DNA of 64,000 nt from Legionella_C sp048541585 (GCF_048541585.1 NZ_CP183303.1:2728001-2792000), one strand, 5' to 3'; positions 24,600 to 33,718 are shown, counted from the stretch's first letter. The notes: generated from the letters alone by a model not told the origin. A program made the numbers and translations.

Positions 24600-25997
24600 A
24601 TGAGTTTAGCTGATCAAATTGCTAAAGAGACGGTGCAAAATATAATAAATTATTTAAAAAATAATCAAAATACCAACTCAGTACAGATAATTAAAGAAAT
24701 AGAAACTATTATTGTCTCTGCTCTTAATCAGCTTCAAGGTGATGAAAAGAAACAGTTCTACAAAAGGCTATCCATTAGCCTACACCCAGATAAAATTGAA
24801 ACCAATGAAAAAGAACTTTACTCACTTTTAAATGCTAAAAAAATTGTTGATGAGCCTTTTAAGATTTTAAATACACATTACAATAAGAAAAATATTGTTA
24901 ATGAAATTGCAGACGATCCTGTTGATAACACGCTAAATCTTATTGTTAAATTACTAGATCAAGCTAGTTATCATTTAAAGCTTTACAGACGTTACTATCA
25001 ACCAATTAAGGCTTTAGTTTTTATAGCTTCCTGGCTTATCAATATTACTTTAGCAGTTGCTGTTATTGGTTTATTGGCTATGGCTGTTATAGTTGCTAAT
25101 GCCATTTCTACGTTAGATAAAATTCAAGAAGTATTAAGAGACATTGTTCTAGGCGGAGACCTTAAAAATTTAACAGCGCATTTGGTACGTGAGCCTATTA
25201 GATTTAAAATTGCTGAAGAAAATTATTATACAAAACTTAAAGATGAATTTATTAAAAATTTGGAAAAATCGATAAATCATGCCAAAGAGCCAGCACAAGC
25301 CGAAGTTTATAAAAAACAATTACAAGAAATTAAACAGATGTCGGTTGAAGATTACAAACGCTATTATATTAATGAATTAGCTAAAAAGTTAGGTAAATCA
25401 CCAAAAGCTATCGAAGAAGAGCAACGAATTAATATTGAGAAAGCAAGTTATAAACAACATCTTACAGGTTTTAATAAACTCACTACGATTGCTACCGTAT
25501 TTAAAAATAAAGTCTTTGGGCCTTTGCCTGCAGGCGTAATTAATAAACTGTTTTCAATTTTCATCGCACGTCCTATTGTAGCTCTATTAGCACCTATAGT
25601 GTTAGCAGCTACTGCTGCTATTGAAGTAGCAAAGAATTTAAATGCTATTTTCGTCTTAGGGGGAATAGTTGCTTTAGCAGGCCTTAAGGTCGCTACCCTT
25701 ATCATATTAAATGCACCATTATACTTACTCGATACCGCACGAATAATAGGTAATAAATTTTCTAAAGAGACGAATAAGCCCACTCATAACAATAAGCCAT
25801 CTGCAGCTAATGATGAGAATTTAAATAGTTACAGTACAATGTTTGGCTCTAGGAGCTCTGCGCAACCAAAAACCCAGGCGCAGGATAAAGATCTTTCTAA
25901 TTACTCTAAAGGTACACGTTTCTTTATTGAAGGTCCTAAAAATGAAGCTAAATCTCTAGCTCCAGCCCTTTCTCCTTCAGCAATGGGGCCTAATTAA
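24600..25997 (+). CDS. J-domain-like membrane-associated protein, effector candidate
   Basis: 465 residues from ATG 24600, which has GAGG eight bases upstream (an in-frame TTG at 24594 is less likely). Residues 50-95 read as a J-domain core: KKQFYKRLSISLHPDK with the HPD tripeptide at 62-64, then helix III-like KIVDEPFKILNTHY. In Hsp40 proteins HPD stimulates Hsp70 ATPase. Hydrophobic hairpins follow at about 138-170 and two more between 300 and 380. The last 80 residues are Ser/Asn/Lys-rich and disordered. A J-domain protein with this layout fits a translocated effector targeting host membranes, but this is inference. Confidence 0.65.
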   Translation: MSLADQIAKETVQNIINYLKNNQNTNSVQIIKEIETIIVSALNQLQGDEKKQFYKRLSISLHPDKIETNEKELYSLLNAKKIVDEPFKILNTHYNKKNIVNEIADDPVDNTLNLIVKLLDQASYHLKLYRRYYQPIKALVFIASWLINITLAVAVIGLLAMAVIVANAISTLDKIQEVLRDIVLGGDLKNLTAHLVREPIRFKIAEENYYTKLKDEFIKNLEKSINHAKEPAQAEVYKKQLQEIKQMSVEDYKRYYINELAKKLGKSPKAIEEEQRINIEKASYKQHLTGFNKLTTIATVFKNKVFGPLPAGVINKLFSIFIARPIVALLAPIVLAATAAIEVAKNLNAIFVLGGIVALAGLKVATLIILNAPLYLLDTARIIGNKFSKETNKPTHNNKPSAANDENLNSYSTMFGSRSSAQPKTQAQDKDLSNYSKGTRFFIEGPKNEAKSLAPALSPSAMGPN

Positions 25998-26011
25998 AAA
26001 TTGAGCCTATT

Positions 26012-26039
26012 ATGCGTTACTAATTAGTTAGTAACGCAT
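26012..26039. terminator. Perfect 12-bp hairpin after J-domain-like gene
   Basis: ATGCGTTACTAA (26012-26023) and its complement (26028-26039) flank the loop TTAG, 15 bp after the stop codon. The T-tract is weak, so termination is likely but not certain. Confidence 0.6.
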
Positions 26040-26220
26040 TGCTTGTAATTAAGAGAGCAGAGTATGCTATAAAAATTAAGAATGAATAAGCTATTTTAAT
26101 TTAAATCATTTAACTCATATGATTTGGTTCATATGCGACCAAATTACCCCTTTTTAAATCATTATTATTGCTTTAATATTGCTTATTGTTTAAATTTAAA
26201 GCTTTAACGCGATTTGTTTA

Positions 26221-27537
26221 ATGGATAAAGATATTATGCCAAAAGTAATACCCATCTTATTTACTACTGCCAATCCTTTAACAGCCGCACAAATAAATAT
26301 TTTATCTCAAGCTAAAGCAATTTTAACAAATGACTTTGGTTTTGATGTCCAAAGGCCAATGATTTCACTGGTCAATGATGCTTATATTAAGCAACGAATA
26401 TATCCTAAAGTAGAGCTAAACGGTAAAACCTATCATCGTTCACTTTTTAATGCTAAAGAGCGTTTAGAACTAGCTAAAGCAACTATAGAGGATATGCAGC
26501 TTTTACAAAAAAGAGCAAATGGGGAGGAGGAAGCGCTGCCTTTCCAAATAGATATAAACGCTTATGAACTCTATCACCATAAAACGCCTAATAGCTTACC
26601 GCAAAGGGGATATATTGAATCTTGGGAAATGTTAGAATATTTACAGCGTGCAGAAATAGAACGTAGTCGAAGTGCTAATATTGAACCCACATTATATATC
26701 TTAGTTGCTGGAATAGATACTGCCAATCTGCGTGGTAATTGGAACGAGCTATCTCCTGCAATTCCTTTTATGCTAGCCACTCGTAAAACAATTAATAATG
26801 AAACTGGTGCTTTAAAACAACAAATTAATTTAGAGTCACCTAGCGTTTATTTAAAGCGATTAGGATATGAAGGCAACGCCTTTAATCACTTTAAATCGGG
26901 GGTGTTTGAGTGCATAGAAGATTCATATAATAATTTATCATCTACTAAGCTTGCTGAATGTAAGCTAGAAACTTTAACTCTTATGGGAGACAAAGCTTTT
27001 GAAGAATTAGTAAAAATATTAGCTAAGCGTGAACAATCTAAATCACTTAAAAAAACAGCTCCTGATCAAATAGAAACTGCCAAAGTCTCTTTAATGCTTA
27101 TTAAAAAGCATGCCCTAGCAGGTTTATTAGGAGAAGAAAAAAAAGCTATTATTAAACGATTGTTTCCAGGTGATTTAAAATCAGAAACGCTTTTACAAAC
27201 CATTAAATCCTTCTGTAACTCGTCAAGCGGCGGGCATATAGCTGGATTAGATTTTATAAAAAACATGCTTAATCAGGCTGCCGCAGATAAAGAATCATCA
27301 CCAAATGAAGTAGTCACACAGCTTATAATATTTGCTAAATGGAAAAAATCCGATTCTAATTTAGCGCGGTTTTTCCATCATAAAATACGCCACAGAGCGC
27401 CTGAAACAGAAAATTTTTATCAACTTCTTGCCTCACTTGATACAACAGATACTAATTCCTGGGATCATGTTATTTTATCAATTCAAGCATTAACCGAAAA
27501 AAACTTAGACGCTTTATCACCTAAAGTTCAGCCGTGA
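26221..27537 (+). CDS. Soluble protein of unknown function, effector candidate
   Basis: 438 residues (or 433 if ATG 26236 is used, before which GGATAAAG could serve as ribosome binding site). Mixed alpha/beta N-terminal half (PKVIPILFTTANPL; TLYILVAGIDTANLRGNW) and helical C-terminal half with LEKLL-like repeats. No signal peptide, membrane segment or recognised catalytic motif. It neighbours other unknown proteins of similar style, which is the only hint that it may be a secreted substrate. Confidence 0.55.
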   Translation: MDKDIMPKVIPILFTTANPLTAAQINILSQAKAILTNDFGFDVQRPMISLVNDAYIKQRIYPKVELNGKTYHRSLFNAKERLELAKATIEDMQLLQKRANGEEEALPFQIDINAYELYHHKTPNSLPQRGYIESWEMLEYLQRAEIERSRSANIEPTLYILVAGIDTANLRGNWNELSPAIPFMLATRKTINNETGALKQQINLESPSVYLKRLGYEGNAFNHFKSGVFECIEDSYNNLSSTKLAECKLETLTLMGDKAFEELVKILAKREQSKSLKKTAPDQIETAKVSLMLIKKHALAGLLGEEKKAIIKRLFPGDLKSETLLQTIKSFCNSSSGGHIAGLDFIKNMLNQAAADKESSPNEVVTQLIIFAKWKKSDSNLARFFHHKIRHRAPETENFYQLLASLDTTDTNSWDHVILSIQALTEKNLDALSPKVQP

Positions 27538-27635
27538 TAGAACGATAAACACCTTTCATTTAAAAAGCGAAGACCGCTAACGACAATTAGCAACTTATAA
27601 ATGACATAAAAATTTTATCCTAAAGAGTGGCTTCA

Positions 27636-28475
27636 TTAAGTCATTGCTTTAGGCTTATTATTTGCTGATATGGGTTGCGTCGCTACTTCAAGTCTATTAA
27701 GTTGACTGCTGATATTATTCATTGTTTCATCAGATACATCAGAAATGCTATCAATTAGTTGGCCTTGAGACTTTGTTGGCTCACTGACAGAAGCCATATC
27801 GTTTGTATCTTGATTACTACTATCACCATCCGTAGTGTTATCGTTGAAATTACTCTCTGCGCTGATATCTTCATCACCTGGATCAGGATGGGGAGGGTTT
27901 AGGAAAGCATCCCTTTTAGCTAGAATTTTTTGTTCTAAAACAGTATTAACACTACTAATGGGGTCTGCTGCTTTTCCCTTTACTTTTATAGTTAAAAGAA
28001 ATTTATCTTTGCTTTCGCTAGGAAGGCTATCATATAAATTTATGCCTTTTTGTACTACCTCAGGCGTACCTGATTCTAAGATTCGCTCTACTACAATACC
28101 TTTTCCAGCAAAAGTATTAGGCAGTGTATTATCAACTAAAAATTCAGCAATATCATTATCAATACATAGATTTACATCAGCTAAAAAAATTAATTTAGCA
28201 ACATTCTGGGCGCCGCCAGATTGCTCTAATATATTTTCTAATTCACGCATAATTGTTGTTTTTAAATTTTCTCTAGCTATTTCTAGCTCTACGCTTTGAG
28301 CTACTGTAATCTCTTTTTTTTGACTTTCTGAAAATGGAGCATCTGGAGTTATTCTTCTATACTTAACAGCTTTAGATTTATAATTGACAGAAGATATATC
28401 TTTTGCATGATAACAGCTAACTATTAAGACACCTGCATCATTGCGGCCATAGTTAAAAAATACCGGATTTCGCAT
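27636..28475 (-). CDS. Paralogous unknown protein 1 (ADVN(L/I)C family)
   Basis: About 279 residues from ATG 28475, which has AAAGAGAAA upstream; an in-frame ATG at 28520 exists but is less well placed. The N-terminal 190 residues align with the protein at 29079-30149: FNYGRNDAGVLIVSCYHAKD versus INYALLRSHILLICCYHEQS, and FLADVNLCIDNDIAEFLVDN versus FHADVNICFSNKYKVADFLM, then (I/V)VERILE/(I/V)IERFLE. The C-terminal 85 residues are Asp/Ser/Asn-rich and disordered. No known domain recognised. Candidate translocated protein (inference). Confidence 0.65.
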   Translation of the reverse strand: MRNPVFFNYGRNDAGVLIVSCYHAKDISSVNYKSKAVKYRRITPDAPFSESQKKEITVAQSVELEIARENLKTTIMRELENILEQSGGAQNVAKLIFLADVNLCIDNDIAEFLVDNTLPNTFAGKGIVVERILESGTPEVVQKGINLYDSLPSESKDKFLLTIKVKGKAADPISSVNTVLEQKILAKRDAFLNPPHPDPGDEDISAESNFNDNTTDGDSSNQDTNDMASVSEPTKSQGQLIDSISDVSDETMNNISSQLNRLEVATQPISANNKPKAMT

Positions 28476-28519
28476 ATTTTTCTCTTTGCTCTCTTTAATG
28501 GTATATTTTAATATATGCA

Positions 28520-28537
28520 AATTAACAAAGTATTAAA
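28520..28537 (-). promoter_or_regulatory. TTAAT-N6-TTAAT motif upstream of paralogue 1
   Basis: On the minus strand two TTAAT half-sites (28536-28532 and 28525-28521) are spaced by six bases, about 45 bp before the start codon. This is the spacing of the Legionella PmrA box (cTTAATatT-N2-cTTAATatT). In such AT-rich DNA the motif can arise by chance, so it is tentative. Confidence 0.35.
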
Positions 28538-28715
28538 TATAAATATTTTTATTAAATAATATATAAAAATTTTATAAATAAATTGTTAAAAAATCCTGGT
28601 TATAAGTAATTAAAATATAAGAAAGATTGGTAATAATTTATGTGATTTTAATTAAGATGAGCAGCAATTAGCACTTTTTAAATTTAAAGAAGCGAGAGTA
28701 GCAAAATACCTTAGC

Positions 28716-29045
28716 TTATAAATTCTTTTTTATATTTTCAAATCGCGCTTTTAAATCTTCATATTTAAGCTTTAATTCATTAATTTTTTCTTCTGGTTTA
28801 TTTTTTGCTAATTTATTATTTAAGTATATAATGTCATTATTTATAATTTCTAATTCTTTATTGATACTTTCATCATTTTTTTTCTGTTTTTTACTAAGTA
28901 GTAACTGTTGTTTTTCTTTTAATTCGTTTAAATAATTATACACTGAAGCTAATTTTTCACGGCGATTATCAATATCTTTTTTAAAGCGCTCTAAAGATAG
29001 CTTAACATTATCTATAGGCTTCATACGATTATTAAAAAATATCAT
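28716..29045 (-). CDS. Small coiled-coil protein
   Basis: 109 residues, almost entirely a charged heptad-type helix (VYNYLNELKEKQQLLLSKKQ, then ELEIINNDIIYLNNKLAKN). AGGAAATG lies upstream of ATG 29045. It is placed between the two paralogous unknown genes and 33 bp after the upstream one, so probably in one transcript. It may be a chaperone-like or partner protein; nothing specific shows this. Confidence 0.6.
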   Translation of the reverse strand: MIFFNNRMKPIDNVKLSLERFKKDIDNRREKLASVYNYLNELKEKQQLLLSKKQKKNDESINKELEIINNDIIYLNNKLAKNKPEEKINELKLKYEDLKARFENIKKNL

Positions 29046-29078
29046 TTATGCATTTCCTAATTAACTTGCAATAACCAA

Positions 29079-30149
29079 TTATCTTTTAACACTTTTATCA
29101 AAATTATTAATGGTTTTTGTGTGTTTATTCTCAGAATCCAATTCACAACGCTTTAGTTTTTCTTCAATTTCAGGAAGTATGGTAGAAAGCTCATTTATCT
29201 CGTCAATCATACCCACAAAATTCATAGTGATAAGCTCAGGAAATTCTCCATCATTTATCTCAGAATAGGTATCAAATGCTATGACATCTGTAAATTCCTG
29301 CTGACTAAAACTGCTCTCACTATATGGTCCAGTAACTATACCAGAAATATCTTGTTTACCTGGTTTAAAATCTTCATATTTAATCCAATCGCTGTGCAAA
29401 GGTAACGTCCCAGAACTTGTAGATTTTTTAACAGTCAAGGTAGAATTTTCTAAGCTCTCACTTGTTTTATGACATGAAAAACTTGAGTCGTCTGAAACTG
29501 ATTTCTTTATGTGCGGATTTGGCTTGACTTCAGCAGTAGCATTAACCATTTCTGGTGTCACTTGCATATCAACTAGAGTGACTGTATTAAAATTAGGTTC
29601 TTGATTAGTTTGCTTTAGTGTTGGGGGAGGGAACTGTCTATCGGCGCCAAAGGCCTTAGTTCTAATCGTAACAGGGTAATTAGGATAAGGATTAGCTAGT
29701 TTTTTATAAACTTTATCAGCCTTCTCTGCAACGTCATATAGAGTAGTTTCCAAAAACCGTTCTATTATAACATTAGAATCAAACAAATTAGGTAATTTAT
29801 TATCCATTAAAAAATCAGCTACTTTATACTTATTTGAAAAACAAATATTTACATCCGCATGAAAAACCACTTTCTTCACTATTTTCCCCGAAGGGTCCAC
29901 CTCACTTTTAATTTCTCCTAAAGCAGTTAAGATATTTTTTTCAATTAAGCTTTTGTCTGAGCTATCTGCAATATCTACTGTACGTAATTTTAATGACTTT
30001 TTGACAATTTCTTTATCCTTCTCAAAATCTTTTACATTTTTAAGATAAATTAATTTAGAAGTACTTTGTTCATGATAACAACAGATTAATAAAATATGTG
30101 ATCGCAACAAGGCGTAATTGATAAAAGCTTTTGTAGGTGTTGCTGGCAT
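29079..30149 (-). CDS. Paralogous unknown protein 2 (ADVN(L/I)C family)
   Basis: 356 residues. Residues 7-190 are homologous to the protein at 27636-28475 (shared CYH, HADVNIC, DFLMDNKLPN and VIIERFLE segments). The C-terminal 160 residues differ: Ser/Thr-rich (KKSVSDDSSFSCHKTSESLE), then an acidic helical end. No signal peptide or membrane segment. The pair points to a local duplication of an undescribed domain of about 180 residues with a variable tail. Effector status is inferred from style and from the upstream motif. Confidence 0.65.
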   Translation of the reverse strand: MPATPTKAFINYALLRSHILLICCYHEQSTSKLIYLKNVKDFEKDKEIVKKSLKLRTVDIADSSDKSLIEKNILTALGEIKSEVDPSGKIVKKVVFHADVNICFSNKYKVADFLMDNKLPNLFDSNVIIERFLETTLYDVAEKADKVYKKLANPYPNYPVTIRTKAFGADRQFPPPTLKQTNQEPNFNTVTLVDMQVTPEMVNATAEVKPNPHIKKSVSDDSSFSCHKTSESLENSTLTVKKSTSSGTLPLHSDWIKYEDFKPGKQDISGIVTGPYSESSFSQQEFTDVIAFDTYSEINDGEFPELITMNFVGMIDEINELSTILPEIEEKLKRCELDSENKHTKTINNFDKSVKR

Positions 30150-30161
30150 AATGTGTAGCTA

Positions 30162-30190
30162 ATTTTATACCTAATTAAGATAATATTAAT
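30162..30190 (-). promoter_or_regulatory. PmrA-box-like motif and -10 upstream of paralogue 2
   Basis: On the minus strand ATTAATATT-AT-CTTAATTAG (30190-30171) closely follows the PmrA consensus cTTAATatT-N2-cTTAATatT, and TATAAAAT (30169-30162) follows as a -10. The very short distance to the start codon would leave a leader of only a few bases, which is a point against using exactly this -10. Confidence 0.45.
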
Positions 30191-30309
30191 ATAATTATCT
30201 TAAGATAGTATTAAATTTGATCAAACAGTTAACTTTGTAACAAAAAATTTAAAAAATAAAATTGACAGAAGGTAGACAGCAGAAAATAAACTAGTTTGGT
30301 AACAGTAAT

Positions 30310-30332
30310 TGTTAGGTCTACTTGACCTAACA
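30310..30332 (-). terminator. Hairpin after ferritin-like gene
   Basis: TGTTAGGTC and GACCTAACA form a perfect 9-bp stem with loop TACTT, eight bases beyond the stop codon of the gene at 30341. The T-run is weak. Confidence 0.6.
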
Positions 30333-30340
30333 GTGGTTAT

Positions 30341-30790
30341 TTATTGTTCCTCAATAACAGCTTCTAGCCATTCTTTATGCCGTTTCTCATCTTTTAAACC
30401 CTGCATAATAAGTGCGGTTGCTTCTGGCCATTTATTAGCATGATTGCTAACCGTTTCATAAGCTTTAGTAGTATCTATTTCATTAGTTAGCATGGCTTTA
30501 AGAATAGCTTTATCACAAAATATATTAGCTAAAATTATTTTACCTTTAGTTAGATATTGTTTTATATCTGGACTAGTTGGACTTTCTTTTTGATGCTCTC
30601 TTAATATACTAGTTATATTTTCAATATGCCTTTTATGATCCGCCATAAATTCACTTAAATGTTGCTGATATATTACACTTTCAAGGCGATCAATAGCGGT
30701 CTTATAAGCCTCAACTGCATCAAAATCCAACTCACAAAGTGCATAAAGAGCGTCATGAAATTCCGCCTGCATCCCAACACTAGTCGTCAT
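30341..30790 (-). CDS. Ferritin-like (DUF2383-type) protein
   Basis: 149 residues forming a four-helix bundle. ELDFDAVEAYKTAIDRLE with the later DHKRHIENI, EIDTTKAYETV and DEKRHKEWLE supply two Glu and Glu-x-x-His pairs like those of rubrerythrin/DUF2383 diiron proteins. Some family members are stress or sporulation linked; the role here is unknown. GGAG is present before ATG 30790. A 54-residue membrane protein gene lies just upstream on the same strand. Confidence 0.8.
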   Translation of the reverse strand: MTTSVGMQAEFHDALYALCELDFDAVEAYKTAIDRLESVIYQQHLSEFMADHKRHIENITSILREHQKESPTSPDIKQYLTKGKIILANIFCDKAILKAMLTNEIDTTKAYETVSNHANKWPEATALIMQGLKDEKRHKEWLEAVIEEQ

Positions 30791-30907
30791 GTTACTCTCC
30801 TTTTTATTATTATAATTCTTAGGTAGTAAAGAGTAGCAGAGCTTAATAAATGATTATGATTCAAAAATTTATTAAACCCCGCCAACTCTGTAGGGTAAGC
30901 TTTATAA

Positions 30908-31072
30908 TTAATCCTTAATAGCGCCTTTAAGGGCAAAATAACCTATTAAACCAAACAGCATAGTTTGTAGAGGGTGCTTTTGAACATAAGCTAACCAATC
31001 GCAACCAGATTGCTTTATTTCATTTAAACCTTTTTGCATACTATCTTGTACTTCTTTATTAATATTAGACAT
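30908..31072 (-). CDS. 54-residue membrane-anchored protein (ElaB/YqjD-like shape)
   Basis: A small gene with ATG 31072, GGTGGAG upstream at ideal spacing, and TAA at 30908-30910. The product begins with an amphipathic helix (MSNINKEVQDSMQKGLNEIK) and ends with one hydrophobic helix (HPLQTMLFGLIGYFALKG) and a charged tip AIKD. The layout resembles DUF883/ElaB-type C-tail-anchored proteins, with the typical 'YV.(K/E)(H/N)P' before the membrane helix. It precedes the ferritin-like gene; both types are often stationary-phase genes. Confidence 0.75.
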   Translation of the reverse strand: MSNINKEVQDSMQKGLNEIKQSGCDWLAYVQKHPLQTMLFGLIGYFALKGAIKD

Positions 31073-31284
31073 AAGAATCTCCACCTTAAAAATTTTAATT
31101 TACAACATATAAATGACAACTACTGTCATTTTGTTTGTGCCTAAATTAAAAATAACATATCAAAAAAATATGTCAATTATTTTGTGACAACCAATGCCCA
31201 TTACTTTTATTATATTTTAGAGGCAAGCAATTAATTGAAATTAAGAAGATTTACTAAGTAAACTAGTTTGTCACATAACGTTAG

Positions 31285-32541
31285 CTATGCTTTTACTGTA
31301 GCTAATTCTGACCAACATGTTGTATAACATGGGCTTTTCATTCCAGATTTCATAGTCCAATTTTTCTGAAAACCTTCTGCCGCCAAGCGAATTGTTCTAT
31401 CACCATACTTTTCATTAATATTTTCTATAATAGCCATCAATTTTTCTGTCTTGGTTATATTTTCTTCTTTTAAAGGATGAAAAAAATTTAGCTGAAGCGA
31501 GTTTTTAGGTGACAAATCCGTTAACTGTAACCCTACTTTTGTATAAGGGATATTTGGTTTATAAATCTTTTTTAGAGCATGTTTAGCAGCTGCTGTTAGC
31601 GTACGTAAATCATCTGTAGGACTCAATAACTGAAAACCAACTGACTTAGAATAAACTTTTAAACTTTCATCAAAGCGATTAGTTTTCAGAAAAATTGTTA
31701 AATACTGAGTAGTCAGTTCTTGTTTACGCAGTTTCATCCAGGCTGTTGCACAATGATGACTGATTGCGTTTGCAATCTGCATAACATTTGTTTGAGGCTG
31801 ACCAAATGAGCGTGAAGCAATAATACTTTTATTAGGGGCTATTGCCTCTAGAGGTAAACAGCTAATACCGTTAAGCTCCATAGCTGTACGCTGGAGAACA
31901 ACATTAAATAAAGGTTTAAGGTTTGGTAAACCGTAATTTGCTAAGTTACTTGCTGTTAAAATACCTAGACTTTTTAACTTTCTTTGCCACTGTTTACCGA
32001 TACCCCATACATCGGTTATTGGAACTTGGGTTAGCCAATAGGCCGCTTCATCCGTAATGTTAAAAACTGGAATCATTAATTTTTTTGCAACAGCATTAGC
32101 TAATTTAGCTAATGTTTTAGTCTGCCCTATACCAATTGAAGTTGGAATGCCCGTGTATTTTAAAATTTGTTTTTGTAAAGTGGCGCAAAAATCATTAAGT
32201 TTATTTTTAGGCATTGCTGTTAAATCGAGGAAAGCTTCATCAATCGAATAGATTTCAACCCTATCCCAAGCTTCTTCAATGATACGCATTACGCGTGCCG
32301 ATAAATCACCATATAAAGTAAAATTTGATGAGAATAAAGTAACTTGATTGACTCTACATAAATCTTTTACCTTGAAATAAGGCTCCCCCATTTTGATGCC
32401 CAATGCTTTAGCTTCATTTGAACGCGCAATCACACAACCGTCATTATTAGATAAAATAATAACTGGTTTATTACGTAAATCAGGACGGAAAAGTCGCTCG
32501 CAAGAGGCATAGAAATTATTACAATCAATCAAAGCAAACAT
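31285..32541 (-). CDS. umuC: UmuC, DNA polymerase V catalytic subunit
   Basis: 418 residues from ATG 32541 (MFALIDCNNFYASCERLF), chosen over an upstream in-frame start because it matches the family and lies 2 bp after the umuD stop. Y-family polymerase: catalytic D6 and D101-E102 (SIDEAFLDL), HhH region TDVWGIGKQW, little finger domain after 240. With UmuD' it performs error-prone translesion synthesis. Confidence 0.97.
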   Translation of the reverse strand: MFALIDCNNFYASCERLFRPDLRNKPVIILSNNDGCVIARSNEAKALGIKMGEPYFKVKDLCRVNQVTLFSSNFTLYGDLSARVMRIIEEAWDRVEIYSIDEAFLDLTAMPKNKLNDFCATLQKQILKYTGIPTSIGIGQTKTLAKLANAVAKKLMIPVFNITDEAAYWLTQVPITDVWGIGKQWQRKLKSLGILTASNLANYGLPNLKPLFNVVLQRTAMELNGISCLPLEAIAPNKSIIASRSFGQPQTNVMQIANAISHHCATAWMKLRKQELTTQYLTIFLKTNRFDESLKVYSKSVGFQLLSPTDDLRTLTAAAKHALKKIYKPNIPYTKVGLQLTDLSPKNSLQLNFFHPLKEENITKTEKLMAIIENINEKYGDRTIRLAAEGFQKNWTMKSGMKSPCYTTCWSELATVKA

Positions 32542-32543
32542 GA

Positions 32544-33026
32544 TTATAACGCTTGATGAATAATATGGGTCACAACTCCCCAAATGACTAAATCTACTTC
32601 TTCCGTGATATCAATAGGAGAATAATTGGGATTGGCAGGAACTAAACGTACTCGGCTATTACGGCAAGACAAACGCTTAACCGTAAGCTCACCATTTAAG
32701 GCAGCAATTACAATCTTGCCATCTGCTGCTTCAATACTTCTATCAACAATAAGTAAATCGCCATTATAAATCCCTGCTCCTTGCATTGAATCACCTTGTG
32801 CCCTAACCATAAATGTTGCAGCAGGATGTTTAATTAAATATTCATTTAAATCTAATGTTGATTCTAAATAGTCATCAGCCGGTGAGGGAAAACCAGCAGC
32901 CACTTTACTACTATAAAGTGCAAATTGTGGTGCGTAAGATTTAGCTCCTAAAGTATCTAATTTTGCTAGAATGGTCACAGCCGTTACTAGCTCCATAGTA
33001 TTTTTTATTGTTGTTAAAGTAGCCAT
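32544..33026 (-). CDS. umuD: UmuD, self-cleaving polymerase V subunit
   Basis: 160 residues from ATG 33026 (an in-frame GTG at 33032 is possible). Cleavage site A44-G45 in AAGFPSPA, catalytic S80 in GDSMQG and K117 in GELTVKRL are all intact. The N-terminus is about 20 residues longer than in E. coli UmuD. No LexA-type CTGT-N8-ACAG operator is visible in the 220 bp upstream (33027-33253), so regulation may be independent of LexA. It is directly followed by umuC. Confidence 0.95.
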   Translation of the reverse strand: MATLTTIKNTMELVTAVTILAKLDTLGAKSYAPQFALYSSKVAAGFPSPADDYLESTLDLNEYLIKHPAATFMVRAQGDSMQGAGIYNGDLLIVDRSIEAADGKIVIAALNGELTVKRLSCRNSRVRLVPANPNYSPIDITEEVDLVIWGVVTHIIHQAL

Positions 33027-33253
33027 AACCACTTTTTATAATTTAGATATTATTAAATTAGTGTAGAGACTAGGTTATTATTTGTAAATAATTAAAAAAT
33101 AAATGCCGCTTCTAACTGAGCTTTTTATACGCCTAGATGGCGATAAGGTTTTGAAATATTAGATCTCTATACTCTTTTTCATTTTATAATGGCATTATTA
33201 ATTTATTTAAAATTGGCTGTAATTTTAAAGTTAACAAGGAAGGTTAAATACTT

Positions 33254-33718
33254 ATGTATAAACTAGTTATAGTTATCATTTCGATAATAACTTTTAATTT
33301 AACAGGGCATGCTACTGCATTTCATAATAACGACCGACATCAAATTATCCAAAGCTATTTAAAAAGCCTTAGCCACTTAGACGCAGATAGTGCAATTTCA
33401 TTATTTGTACCAGACGGTATAGTGATATCGCGACATCAAGGTCAAGTAAAAGCAATGGATTTTCTGCCTGCTTTTGTACAGAAATTTAATCAATTAGAAA
33501 TGAAAGAATTAATGTTTTTTGTAAGTGAAAACAACGATCTTTATGCTGTAGAAATTGGTTCAACGGGGGTTAAGGTATCAGGTGAGCCTGTTTCATCAAC
33601 TTTTATGGTCATTTTTCAATTTGCGAAATATAGTAATCAATTTGAAAAAATCATTATTTTTGCTAATGATACTTTAAAATATCCACCTACGACGAAAATG
33701 ATAGAATCATTCAGCTGA
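33254..33718 (+). CDS. Exported NTF2/SnoaL-like protein
   Basis: 154 residues. A signal peptide (MYKLVIVIISIITFNLTGHATA) precedes an NTF2-like alpha+beta barrel (HQIIQSYLKSLSHLDADSAISLFVPDGIVIS, later TFMVIFQFAKYSNQFEKIIIF). Ligand or activity unknown. AAGGAAGG stands upstream of the ATG. Monocistronic. Confidence 0.75.
   Translation: MYKLVIVIISIITFNLTGHATAFHNNDRHQIIQSYLKSLSHLDADSAISLFVPDGIVISRHQGQVKAMDFLPAFVQKFNQLEMKELMFFVSENNDLYAVEIGSTGVKVSGEPVSSTFMVIFQFAKYSNQFEKIIIFANDTLKYPPTTKMIESFS

Noticed and set aside
26171..26190. PmrA-type box upstream of the gene at 26221
   Set aside because: Only one half-site (TTTAATATT) is good; the second is poor and the TTAAT-N6-TTAAT spacing is not met.
32542..32583. 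Extended N-terminus of UmuC
   Set aside because: It would overlap umuD and adds residues absent from Y-family polymerases. ATG 32541 begins the canonical MFALIDCNNFY.
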